DNA of 35,731 nt from Candidatus Bacteroides merdavium (GCA_019116805.1 DXAV01000059.1:1-35731); one strand, 5' to 3'. Positions 18,395 to 25,585 are shown, counted from the stretch's first letter. Numbers and translations: made by a program. The notes: generated by a model not told the origin, from the sequence alone.

Positions 18395-18802
18395 GATTAG
18401 AATGTTTAGCTGAATTTTGGATAAGAAATATGATTAGAAATCAGGCAGAATACTTAATGTTTAGTGTCTTTATACAGAGAACAATGAGTGTTCTTATCCG
18501 TAACAAAGTTACTGAAATCTTTTGTATTTGCGGTGGTGGTTGCAGAGAATTAAAAGAAAATAATGTAGAATATCGTCTGGAAACAGATTCTTATGCTAAA
18601 AGTCGTAATCTAATTTCTGAATATCTGATAATGAAACGATGACAATACTGTTGCTTTTGTTCATAAGGCTAATCGTCTTTTAGTTTTTGCGCAGGTATAA
18701 GTTTTGTAGATTCTTCTGAGATTATGAACTGCCTTAATGAGTGCATATCTTCTAATAAAGTTTTTCTGAATGTGGCTGAAGAGAAAAAAGAATGATGGAA
18801 TG
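18395..18802. other. Non-coding boundary between the PUL and the next gene block
   Basis: A 408-base AT-rich gap upstream of the lyase gene and downstream of the small lipoprotein gene. CAAAGTTA at 18504-18511 reads TAACTTTG on the - strand, an exact -7 box about 110 bases before the lyase start, but no -33 box accompanies it. A 70-codon open frame on the + strand (18430-18642) shows no recognisable domain or coding signature. No tRNA, att-like repeat or transposase was seen, so nothing marks this as an insertion site. The switch from AT-rich to GC-rich sequence occurs here. Confidence 0.5.
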
Positions 18803-19219
18803 TTATTTCCCGCGGAAAGTCACGAACGTACCGTCGAGCAGGCACGAGAAGACATCAAGTTTGATGTAAACATGATCCATGTAGAGCGTACCTCCTCCCG
18901 GATAGCTCAGCGCGATGGAGTTTTGCAGGCTGTTGGCCCAGCGCCAGTAGAAGGTGTAATATTCCTCCCACACCTCACCGTTGTAGTTGCACAGCAGTGA
19001 TTCTTCGCCCTGGCCGCCGGTATAGAAAATAATCTGGTGGTTGACCAGCGTACCGTCGTCCAGCGAATAGTTGGCCTCCCAAGTGTGGTCGCACAGTTCC
19101 CACGTGGTGGCTCCGCTTCCTTCGGGATAGTCGCTTTCGCCGATGGAGCAGCCGCTCCCGGCAATCAGTAGGGCGAGGAGGCAGAGGAGGAGGGGCAGGC
19201 GTCGTTTGCATTCTTTCAT
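18803..19219 (-). CDS. Small lipoprotein of unknown function
   Basis: A 138-residue protein starting at the ATG at 19219 (MKECKRR...); a longer frame would need a TTG start 9 bases upstream. It has a basic n-region, a leucine-rich core and a lipobox with the cysteine at residue 24 (IAGSGC). The mature part is about 115 residues, acidic and rich in aromatic residues (WELCDHTWEANYSLDDG, EEYYTFYWRWANS), alternating short beta-strand-like segments. This fits a small lipocalin-like or beta-barrel-like fold, but I do not recognise the family. There is no close operon partner: the metallopeptidase gene upstream on the same strand ends 456 bases away, beyond a palindromic repeat array. A -7 box lies 38 bases before the start. 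Confidence 0.65.
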   Translation of the reverse strand: MKECKRRLPLLLCLLALLIAGSGCSIGESDYPEGSGATTWELCDHTWEANYSLDDGTLVNHQIIFYTGGQGEESLLCNYNGEVWEEYYTFYWRWANSLQNSIALSYPGGGTLYMDHVYIKLDVFSCLLDGTFVTFRGK

Positions 19220-19228
19220 GTTGCTCAA

Positions 19229-19463
19229 GCTTTCGGCGGTTTCTCAATGGAATGGCCAAAGTTATGAAAAAGAAAATGAAAACTTTCCATTTGCAGTGTT
19301 TTTCTCAGCTGATGCCGGAAATCGGGGCAAGCAGACAGAGGCAGGAAGTGGGTTGGCGCCTGATGGCTCCTCATAGCCCGTGGCATGTTTCGTAGGCAGG
19401 TGTTTCCGGAAAGAACGGAGAAACGCGGCAGGAACATAGGACTTGCTGTCGTTCCCAATACAA
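19229..19463. promoter_or_regulatory. Intergenic region with candidate -7 box of the small lipoprotein gene
   Basis: CAAAGTTA at 19257-19264 reads TAACTTTG on the - strand, an exact Bacteroides -7 box that would give a leader of roughly 30 bases before the lipoprotein ATG at 19219. No clear -33 box is present at 19-21 bases. The rest of the stretch up to 19463 holds degenerate GTTTCC/GGAAAC-like fragments (for example near 19402 and 19445) that may be decayed units of the neighbouring array. Confidence 0.4.
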
Positions 19464-19604
19464 GGAAACGGTCGTTCCCTGCGTTTGGAAACTATCGTTT
19501 CCTATATAGAGAAACTCCCGTTTCCTACGTAGGTAACGGGAGTTTCCATTCGATGGGAACGCTTGTTCCCTATAAGGGTGACGGGAGTTTCCTTGCAGGA
19601 AACG
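19464..19604. repeat. Palindromic tandem array 1, GGWAAC-N4-GTTYCC units, 21-23 bp period
   Basis: Six consecutive units start at 19464, 19487, 19510, 19533, 19556 and 19578 (lengths 23, 23, 23, 23, 22 and about 21), with a seventh partial unit at 19598. Each unit is an imperfect dyad GGAAAC-N4-GTTTCC (variants GGAACG...TTCCC, GTAACG...TTTCC) followed by a linker that is itself dyad-like (CCTATATAG, CCTACGTAGG, CCCTATAAGGG, CCTTGCAGG). The centre bases vary between units. The array starts 72 bases beyond the stop codon of the metallopeptidase gene and lies before the small lipoprotein gene on the same strand. No spacer/repeat alternation of a CRISPR and no coding potential is seen. Function unknown. 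Confidence 0.85.
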
Positions 19605-19675
19605 GAGGGCCGGACGGCTGCAGCTTCAGCCCGCAGCCTTTGGAGCGAACTGAGAGCTGCAATCGTTTTCTGCCT

Positions 19676-20476
19676 TTACGGTTGGATATCGCCAACCGCT
19701 ATCTGATACTCACGCCACAGCTGGTCTATGTTGCAGTCTTGTCCCAGGATGTGCTTCACCGCTCCGTCGAACGACCAGGGAACGACCTCCAGCGCACTCC
19801 GGTTGAACTTGCGCAGGAATTCGGTGTCTTTGTGGTCGCGCAGCCACACGAGGAAGTAGCCGGTCGTGCGATACCCGTCCATGTAGCTGCCGCCTTTCGG
19901 TCGTGCACTGGGGCCTTCGAAGCCTCCGTTGGCTATCCGCACGGCGTCTGCCATGCCCTCGATGAAGGCGCGGAACGTCGGGCTGTCTCCGTAGCTGCCC
20001 ACTCCCTGCGGCTCCAGCTGGTAGGCGTGTGTCAGTTCGTGGAGCAGTACGCCGCGGGTTTCGAACAGTACCTTGGCCGTGTCGTTCTGACCGAACGACT
20101 GTTCGATGTGACGGGTGCTGTAGAAGATGCTGACGTAACCGTTTCCGCCGCTCTTGGCCGAAACACCTTCGGTGTCTTCCAGCGTATAGTGTATCTGATA
20201 GACACGGGGGATGCTGTCTTTGGGAGACGTGTAGAGGGTGGCCAGCACGGTGCGGGCCTGTTCCTTGATGTAGCTTTCGGGCCGGGGGATGATGCGGCGG
20301 TAGATATCCGACCCGGCGGTTTCGGGAGCCTTGTCCTCGAACAGGACACTTCCTACGTTGTAACGGTCCCATACGGTGGCCGTCTGGTCCGGCTGGGGAT
20401 TGTCACTGGTGGTGCAGGCTGCCGCGTTGGTAAGCAGGCAGGCTACGCATACAAATAAAAACATTAGATTCTTCAT
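19676..20476 (-). CDS. Basic-secretory-protein-type zinc metallopeptidase lipoprotein
   Basis: A 266-residue lipoprotein (lipobox ending at C21, NAAAC). The zinc-binding HELTH motif is at 146-150, followed by AYQLEPQG and by FIEGMADAVRIANGG (171-185), which resembles the downstream segment of the plant/bacterial 'basic secretory protein' peptidase family. The late GYRTTGYFLVWLRDH and FLRKFNR segments also fit that family. It is probably anchored in the outer membrane or surface-exposed, acting on protein. It starts 15 bases after the stop codon of the GH92 gene and is surely co-transcribed with it, suggesting joint attack on mannosylated glycoproteins. Its substrate is not known. A palindromic repeat array begins 72 bases after its stop codon. 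Confidence 0.82.
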   Translation of the reverse strand: MKNLMFLFVCVACLLTNAAACTTSDNPQPDQTATVWDRYNVGSVLFEDKAPETAGSDIYRRIIPRPESYIKEQARTVLATLYTSPKDSIPRVYQIHYTLEDTEGVSAKSGGNGYVSIFYSTRHIEQSFGQNDTAKVLFETRGVLLHELTHAYQLEPQGVGSYGDSPTFRAFIEGMADAVRIANGGFEGPSARPKGGSYMDGYRTTGYFLVWLRDHKDTEFLRKFNRSALEVVPWSFDGAVKHILGQDCNIDQLWREYQIAVGDIQP

Positions 20477-20491
20477 AGGTCTGAATTGGTA

Positions 20492-22897
20492 TTATTGAGT
20501 TAATGAATAAGGCTTGTCCTGGGCGGAGAGTCCGCGGCGCTTATTGGGCGAGGACGACATGCTGAACTCGAAGACACCGCCTTTCATCAGGTCTTCGTGG
20601 GTGATGTACATCTTGTCATAAACAGTGCCGTTGATTTTCAGCAAACGTATGTAGCGCTTCTTGTCGCTCACTCCGGGCGCTTTGATTTCCAACGTATTCC
20701 CGTTGGGCAACTTCAGCTTCAGGTATGGCAGGTAGGGTGCTCCCAGTACGTATTGGTCGGTGCCGGGGCATACGGGGTAGAAGCCCATGACGGAGAATAT
20801 GTACCAGGCCGACATCTGCCCGCAGTCGTCGTTGCCTCCCAGTCCGTCGGTCGCATTGCGGTACATCTTGTTCAGGATTTCGCGCAGCCAGTACTGGGTC
20901 TTCCACGGTTGCGAGGTCCATGCGTAGAGGTAGGGGATGTGGTGGCTGGGTTCGTTGCCATGTACATATCCGCCTACGAGGCATGCCTCCGTGATGTCCT
21001 CGTTCTGTTCGTAGAACTGCTTGGGCAGGTGCATCGTGAACAGCTTGTCCAGCTTGTCGATGAACACCTTTTCGCCGCCCATCAGCGGGATGAGGCCCGC
21101 CACGTCGTGGGGCACGTGGAAGGAGAAGTTCCAGGAATTGCCTTCGATGAAGCCTTCCCCGTGGGTCTGCAGCACATCGAAGTCGGACTTGAACGAGCCG
21201 TCCTTCAGCTTGGGACGTGCAAAGCCGATGCTGGGGTCGAAGAGGTTGCGGTAGTTGAGGGCGCGCTCGCGATAGGTGCGGGCCACCTCCTCGTTGCCGG
21301 CTTTCAGAGCTGTCTGGTAGATGGTCCAGTCGTCGTAGGCATACTCCAGTGTCGTGGAGGCCGCGGTGGCACTTTGTTCGAGGGGTACGTAGCCTAGCTT
21401 CATGTAGGCTTCCAGCCCTTCGTAGTAGGGCACCGTCGAGGTGCTGATCATGGCAGCCAGGGCTTCGTCGGCAGGAGGATAGTTACCCTTGGCAATGGCG
21501 TCTGCCAGTACGGACACGGCGTGGTAACCGCTCATGCACCAGTTCTCGTTTCCCATCAGGCTCCATACGGGGAGCATGCCGTGTACGCTTTGCTGCTCGT
21601 GCCGGATCATGGAGGTCACCATGTCGGCATTCCGGTCTGGCTGGATGAGGTTCAGCAGCGGGTGTTCCGCCCGATACGTGTCCCACAGGGAGAAGATGGT
21701 ATAGTTGGTGAATCCCTGAGCCTGGTGGATGTTGTGGTCCAGACCGCGGTAGGAACCGTCCACGTCCATGAAAACCGAAGGATTGATCATCGTGTGGTAG
21801 AGCGAGGTATAGAACATGGCTTTCTGGTCGGGCGTGCCTTCTATCTCGAAGATGCCCAGGTGCCGATTCCAGTCCTCTCCGGCTTCCGCAGCTAGCTGCC
21901 CGAAACTCTTCTGTGCGGCTTCGGCCTGCAGGTTTTTGAGGGCTCCTGCCGTGCTGGTAGCCGAGAGGGCTACCTTGACAACCAGTTCCGACTGGCGGTC
22001 GGTGTCGAAGTTGAAGTAGGCCACCACCTTGCGGCCGCCCATTTCGGGGAAGTTCCTGTTTACGTCAAAGCGTCTCCAGAAACCGTTGTACAGCGTCTTC
22101 CCCTTTTCCTGATAGCCATAGTCGCGGATGGGTTGCGAGAAGGAGATGGCAAAGTACGTGTAGTTGGTGCGTGCCCATCCGTTGGTGATGCGGTAGCCGG
22201 TCAGCAAGGTGTCGTTCTCCACGCGGAGATTGCTCCATAACACTTTGCCGTCGTAGTTGTAGATACCGTGCACCAAGTCCAGAATCAGATGGCCTTTTTC
22301 TCCTTCGGGAAACGTATATTTATGGATGCCGACACGTTGTGTGGCAGTGAGCTGCGCCCGGATGCCGTAATCGTCCAGCATGACTTCGTAGTAGCCCGGC
22401 TCCGCTTTCTCAGTGGCGTGGCTGAAACGCGAGCGATAACCCTCGTCGGGGTGGTCGGCACGGCCGGGATTCAGCTTCAGCGGGCCGGTAGCCGGCATCA
22501 GCAGCAGGTCACCCAGGTCCGAATGTCCCGTTCCGCTGAGGTGGGTGTGGCTGAAGCCCACGATGGTGGGATCCTGGTAACGGTATCCGGCACAATAGGC
22601 ATACGTACCCTTCTGATACACTCCGTTTACGTTGTGGGGGATGGTGTCTGTATCGGGACTGAGCTGTACCCAGCCGAAGGGAGTACAGGCTCCGGGAAAG
22701 ACGTGCCCCATCCCGTTGGTCCCTATCAGGGGATTGACATAATCCGTCGGTTGTTGGGCCGCGGCGGGCAGATTTGTGCCCAGAAGAGCGGCCAGCGCAA
22801 GGCCGGTTGTGATAAGGCTCATGCTGCGACGTACCCGCTGGAGAATGTTGTTGGTAGAGGCAGGCGTGTTCCGTCTGTTGAAAAATGATTGATTCAT
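20492..22897 (-). CDS. GH92 alpha-mannosidase (second copy, different specificity loop), exported
   Basis: A GH92 exo-alpha-mannosidase, 801 residues from the first ATG. The n-region before the hydrophobic core is long (about 28 residues), so the ATG at 22822 (MSLITTGLALAALLG, 776 residues) may be the true start. Family hallmarks are TDYVNPLIGTNG, GFSHTHLSGTGHSDLGD (114-130), the acid E585 in EGNSW, HGNEPSHH (646-653), SQPWKTQYWLR and GGNDDCGQMSAWYIFS (687-702). Compared with the first GH92, the first base-region Asp is N689 while D691 is kept, and the His-Glu pair linked to alpha-1,2 specificity is replaced by T636-E637 in a loop five residues shorter. A linkage other than alpha-1,2 is therefore likely. 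It is the first gene of a GH92-metallopeptidase operon without its own SusCD. Confidence 0.94.
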   Translation of the reverse strand: MNQSFFNRRNTPASTNNILQRVRRSMSLITTGLALAALLGTNLPAAAQQPTDYVNPLIGTNGMGHVFPGACTPFGWVQLSPDTDTIPHNVNGVYQKGTYAYCAGYRYQDPTIVGFSHTHLSGTGHSDLGDLLLMPATGPLKLNPGRADHPDEGYRSRFSHATEKAEPGYYEVMLDDYGIRAQLTATQRVGIHKYTFPEGEKGHLILDLVHGIYNYDGKVLWSNLRVENDTLLTGYRITNGWARTNYTYFAISFSQPIRDYGYQEKGKTLYNGFWRRFDVNRNFPEMGGRKVVAYFNFDTDRQSELVVKVALSATSTAGALKNLQAEAAQKSFGQLAAEAGEDWNRHLGIFEIEGTPDQKAMFYTSLYHTMINPSVFMDVDGSYRGLDHNIHQAQGFTNYTIFSLWDTYRAEHPLLNLIQPDRNADMVTSMIRHEQQSVHGMLPVWSLMGNENWCMSGYHAVSVLADAIAKGNYPPADEALAAMISTSTVPYYEGLEAYMKLGYVPLEQSATAASTTLEYAYDDWTIYQTALKAGNEEVARTYRERALNYRNLFDPSIGFARPKLKDGSFKSDFDVLQTHGEGFIEGNSWNFSFHVPHDVAGLIPLMGGEKVFIDKLDKLFTMHLPKQFYEQNEDITEACLVGGYVHGNEPSHHIPYLYAWTSQPWKTQYWLREILNKMYRNATDGLGGNDDCGQMSAWYIFSVMGFYPVCPGTDQYVLGAPYLPYLKLKLPNGNTLEIKAPGVSDKKRYIRLLKINGTVYDKMYITHEDLMKGGVFEFSMSSSPNKRRGLSAQDKPYSLTQ

Positions 22898-22935
22898 AAT
22901 AGGGTATTAGTTAAAGGGTATTGTATGTTAGGCGA

Positions 22936-22967
22936 CAAAAATAGGATTTTGGTGGCAAAATACCAAG
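22936..22967 (-). promoter_or_regulatory. Promoter of the GH92-metallopeptidase operon
   Basis: On the - strand, TATTTTTG (22936-22943) is an exact -7 box, and CTTG (22964-22967) lies exactly 20 bases upstream as a three-of-four match to the TTTG -33 box. Transcription would start near 22930, leaving a leader of about 30 bases to the first ATG at 22897, or about 105 bases to the alternative ATG at 22822. Confidence 0.55.
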
Positions 22968-22999
22968 TTTTCAGGCTGTTTGCCGTTAGGAATAGTGGA

Positions 23000-23810
23000 T
23001 TAGATATGTTGTTTTTGCAAATAGAGAGTTGGACTCATACCTGTCTGTTTGTGGAACAGTTTGGAAAACTGGGAAAGGTTGGGAATACCGATTTCTTCGG
23101 CTATCTCTTGCTTTGTACCCCCAAACCTTTACTTTCGGTTACAACAAGATATGAGACGGCTTCAACCTGGCTATTTTCTTGTCACGCATGTTGGTATGAA
23201 TACGCTCAAGCAGTGCTTCTCTGTCTTCAAACTGGCGGTATAGGTCGGCTTTCCATTCTTCTTTAGACTTCAGAAATAGTGCGGCGAATCTGTCCGAGTT
23301 CCAATGCCCGGTTTCCTTTTCTATTTCCTGCCTTACCTCTGCAAAAAAGCGGGTGTCGTTCAAATAAGTGACCAACGCCAGTTTAAATGCAAAGATACGA
23401 TGCCAGTGTGTGGGATTGTGTTTGGATGCAAACGTAGATGAAGCTTTCCGAATGCATCGGCACAGGTCGTCCGACAGGATGTTTTCTTTTAGGAGTGCTC
23501 CGAACTGTTCTTTGGCGCACTCGGCGGCTGTCGGGAACAGATATTCATGCAAGGAAGTCTTGATGAAGAACTGCATGCCTTTCTTGTCATAGAGTTCCCA
23601 TGAAAAGACGGGTATCTTCATTCTGCTTTTTTCCTGTTCCCACAGCGGCAGGCATTCCAAAATGACTCGGTAGGTATCGGACATGACTTTCTCCAGCCGG
23701 AGTCCCATCAGAACGAAATCAGCCTTCATGTATAGGGTAGAGGGAGTGTACGGGGATAAGGTCGGGAACAGCTCTTGCCAGTCATTAAGTATCTGTCTCA
23801 TGTTCATCAT
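23000..23810 (-). pseudogene. AraC-like regulator with C-terminal HTH split by two apparent frameshifts
   Basis: The uninterrupted frame runs from about 23810 to a stop at 23139 and ends ...MRDKKIARLKPSHILL. The next stretch in another frame reads VEAVSYLVVTESKGLG, and a third frame then reads TKQEIAEEIGIPNLSQFSKL and on to FHKQTGMSPTLYLQKQHI with a stop at 23000-23002. Joined, these make a normal AraC-type helix-turn-helix C-terminus after an N-terminal domain I do not recognise. Adding one base at 23163-23168 (AGGTTG on the - strand) and one in the G5 run at 23118-23122 restores a single frame. Both sites are G runs, so these are either real inactivating deletions or sequence errors. The first ATG codons (23810, 23807, 23801) fit the promoter overlapping the longer TTG-initiated frame. 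It lies upstream of the GH92-metallopeptidase operon on the same strand and may have controlled it. Confidence 0.7.
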
Positions 23811-23846
23811 GTATTTTTTGATTATGCGGATATGGGTTAACTGTGA

Positions 23847-23878
23847 CAAATATAGGCTTTTCCTTTCATGTCTTCAAC
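23847..23878 (-). promoter_or_regulatory. Promoter of the AraC-like regulator gene
   Basis: TATATTTG on the - strand (23847-23854) is an exact -7 box with GTTG (23875-23878), three of four matching TTTG, exactly 20 bases upstream. Transcription would begin near 23840, which rules out a start at 23849 and supports the ATG cluster at 23801-23810. Confidence 0.55.
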
Positions 23879-24111
23879 AGGCGCCGCCGGATATGGCTCA
23901 GGTTCGTGGGATGGGATAGATATACCCGGCAGGGGGTGATGACTTGTATGTTGCTTTCTGAGCATATGCTATACAGACACGAGGGATAGTCGGGGTTGAA
24001 TGTTTCCATGATTATCACAGATAAAGTTTAGTTCGGCTAAGATAGTTCCTTTTGTTTGAAAAGCCTTGCCATGCGGAGAATAATTTCTATTTTTACAGAA
24101 AAAATCAGGTT

Positions 24112-24882
24112 ATGAAACGCATGGTGAATTTCTTCTGCCTGTTGCTGGTATGGGCAGCGGCTTCTGCTCAGGAGGCTTTCGTAAAGAATGAGTTTGTTTC
24201 CGAACGTGGAGATACGTTGCGTTACTGCTTTTTGGAGCCGGAGGTGCTTGAGCCGGGGACGAAATATCCATTAGTACTCTTCCTGCACGGAGCGGGCGAA
24301 CGGGGGACGGACAACGAAGCACAACTGACACATGGAGCACAGATGTGGCTCAATCCCGTGAACCGCGAGCAATATCCTGCCTTTGTCCTGATGCCTCAAT
24401 GTCCGCCAGATGGTTATTGGGCTTATGGCGACCGTCCAGCTTCCCTGCATCCTGCCGAGATGCCGTTGGAAGTACCCTTGTCGTCGGTATTCCGTTCGTT
24501 GGAAGAACTGCTTGATACGTGGTTGTCGAAGCCAGAGGTTGACAAGGAGCGCATCTATGTCATGGGGCTTTCTATGGGAGGTATGGGCACGTATGACTTG
24601 GTGATACGGCATCCCGACCTCTTTGCAGCTGTCATTCCTATCTGCGGTACGGTTAACCCAGCTCGTTTTACTCCGGCATTGAAACAGGTCAAGTTCCGTA
24701 TCTTCCACGGCGATGCCGATACTGTAGTGCCTGTAGAGGGTTCGCGTGCTGCCTATCGGGCTTTGAAGAAGTTGGGTGTCGAGGTGAAGTACACCGAATT
24801 CCCCGGCTGTACACACGGCAGTTGGAATCCTGCTTTCAATCAGCTCGATTTTATGAGCTGGATGTTCGGACAGCGGAAGTAG
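24112..24882 (+). CDS. Exported alpha/beta-hydrolase, esterase or peptidase-like (CE1/PHB-depolymerase type)
   Basis: A 256-residue protein from the ATG at 24112, chosen because it puts a clean signal peptide (MKRMVNFFCLLLVWAAASAQ) at the N-terminus; an in-frame ATG at 24052 would add 20 unlikely residues. An alpha/beta-hydrolase with oxyanion-region HGAGERG (59-65), nucleophile S154 in GLSMGGMG, acid D203 in HGDADTVVPV and H235 in CTHGSW. Relatives are annotated as prolyl-oligopeptidase-family, phospholipase/carboxylesterase or feruloyl-esterase-like proteins; in Bacteroides they are often carbohydrate esterases. The substrate cannot be named. It seems to be a single-gene unit; no strong promoter or terminator was found. 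Confidence 0.8.
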   Translation: MKRMVNFFCLLLVWAAASAQEAFVKNEFVSERGDTLRYCFLEPEVLEPGTKYPLVLFLHGAGERGTDNEAQLTHGAQMWLNPVNREQYPAFVLMPQCPPDGYWAYGDRPASLHPAEMPLEVPLSSVFRSLEELLDTWLSKPEVDKERIYVMGLSMGGMGTYDLVIRHPDLFAAVIPICGTVNPARFTPALKQVKFRIFHGDADTVVPVEGSRAAYRALKKLGVEVKYTEFPGCTHGSWNPAFNQLDFMSWMFGQRK

Positions 24883-24920
24883 GGCGGAATGCTGTTTTCT
24901 GAAAAAATCTTCCCGTTTCG

Positions 24921-24965
24921 CTTGTTTTCTTCCTAAATTCTCGCTTACTTTGTTCAACGTTGAAC
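24921..24965 (+). promoter_or_regulatory. Promoter with overlapping 14-bp perfect palindrome before the CYTH operon
   Basis: CTTG (24921-24924), 20 bases, then TTACTTTG (24945-24952) form a Bacteroides-like promoter with one mismatch in each box. A perfect palindrome, GTTCAACGTTGAAC (24952-24965), begins on the last base of the -7 box and covers the predicted transcription start near 24959. A dimeric repressor bound there would block initiation. The small-protein ATG at 24983 is only 17 bases further. Confidence 0.5.
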
Positions 24966-24982
24966 TTTAAATGAATGGTATT

Positions 24983-25117
24983 ATGGGAAAGAAAGATAAG
25001 AAAGTGATGCACACACGCAAGGAAGAACAACAAGGCAAGAAGGTGATAATTGGTTTGGGAGTGGCTGCTGTGATTTTGGCCATTTTGATGTTTGTCGCCT
25101 TTACCTATCTGGCGTAA
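24983..25117 (+). CDS. Small single-pass membrane protein (44 residues)
   Basis: MGKKDKKVMHTRKEE starts a very basic N-terminal half (residues 1-19), followed by one hydrophobic helix (about 22-43, VIIGLGVAAVILAILMFVAF) ending in TYLA. An in-frame ATG at 24971 would give 48 residues. The layout predicts an inner-membrane protein with the basic tail in the cytoplasm. Its TAA stop is directly followed by the ATG of the CYTH gene (TAAATG), so the two are translationally coupled. Function unknown; partnership with the CYTH protein is an inference from the coupling. Confidence 0.7.
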   Translation: MGKKDKKVMHTRKEEQQGKKVIIGLGVAAVILAILMFVAFTYLA

Positions 25118-25585
25118 ATGGGTCAGGAAATTGAACGGAAGTTCCTGGTGAAAGGGGAATACAAGTCGCAGGCCTATGCGCAAAGCCGCATCGTGCAGGG
25201 CTACATCTGTAGTGCACGGGGACGGACGGTGCGTGTCAGAATTCGTGATGCGAAAGGATTTCTTACCATCAAGGGGGCTGCGGATACCGCGGGCTTGAGC
25301 CGTTACGAATGGGAGAAGGAAATTCCTCTGGCCGAAGCACAAGAACTGATGAAGTTGTGTGAACCTGGTGTGATAGACAAGACGCGCTATTTGGTGCAGT
25401 GCGGAGAACATGTTTTTGAGGTCGATGAGTTTTATGGTGACAACGAAGGACTGGTGGTGGCCGAAGTCGAGTTGGCATCGGCTGACGAGCACTTCGAGAA
25501 GCCCGATTTCATCGGACAAGAAGTGACGGGTGATGTGCGCTATTATAACTCACAACTGATGAAGCATCCGTACGCACAGTGGTAG
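25118..25585 (+). CDS. CYTH-domain protein (class IV adenylate cyclase / triphosphatase-like)
   Basis: A 155-residue, single-domain CYTH (triphosphate tunnel metalloenzyme) protein. The signature ExExK is at the N-terminus (E4, E6, K8 in QEIERKFLV). Alternating charged beta-strands follow (VRVRIRDAKGFLTIKG, YEWEKEIP, KTRYLVQ, FEVDEFYG, VAEVELASADEHF), as expected for an eight-stranded tunnel binding triphosphate and divalent metal. Family members are adenylate cyclases, thiamine triphosphatases or inorganic polyphosphatases; short bacterial CYTH proteins usually hydrolyse inorganic tripolyphosphate. No signal peptide, so cytoplasmic. Co-expressed with the small membrane protein just upstream. 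Confidence 0.88.
   Translation: MGQEIERKFLVKGEYKSQAYAQSRIVQGYICSARGRTVRVRIRDAKGFLTIKGAADTAGLSRYEWEKEIPLAEAQELMKLCEPGVIDKTRYLVQCGEHVFEVDEFYGDNEGLVVAEVELASADEHFEKPDFIGQEVTGDVRYYNSQLMKHPYAQW

Noticed and set aside
18430..18642. 70-codon frame in the gap after the lyase gene
   Set aside because: No recognisable motif, unusual composition, no promoter in the right place; probably chance.
18395..18802. Integration boundary of a mobile element at the right PUL edge
   Set aside because: No integrase, transposase, tRNA or direct repeat was seen; only a composition change.
19464..19604. CRISPR array
   Set aside because: Repeats are contiguous 21-23 bp palindromes with short dyad linkers; there are no unique 30-40 bp spacers, no long constant repeat and no cas genes.
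19385..20458. 357-codon + strand frame covering array 1 and the metallopeptidase gene
   Set aside because: It reads through a palindromic repeat and the complement of a clear HELTH metallopeptidase; no recognisable domain.
23000..23138. A separate small gene encoding only the AraC helix-turn-helix
   Set aside because: There is no start codon in a fitting position, and two one-base changes join it perfectly to the upstream frame.
24052..24111. Upstream ATG adding 20 residues to the alpha/beta-hydrolase
   Set aside because: It would place a polar, Cys/His-containing stretch before an otherwise perfect signal peptide starting at 24112.
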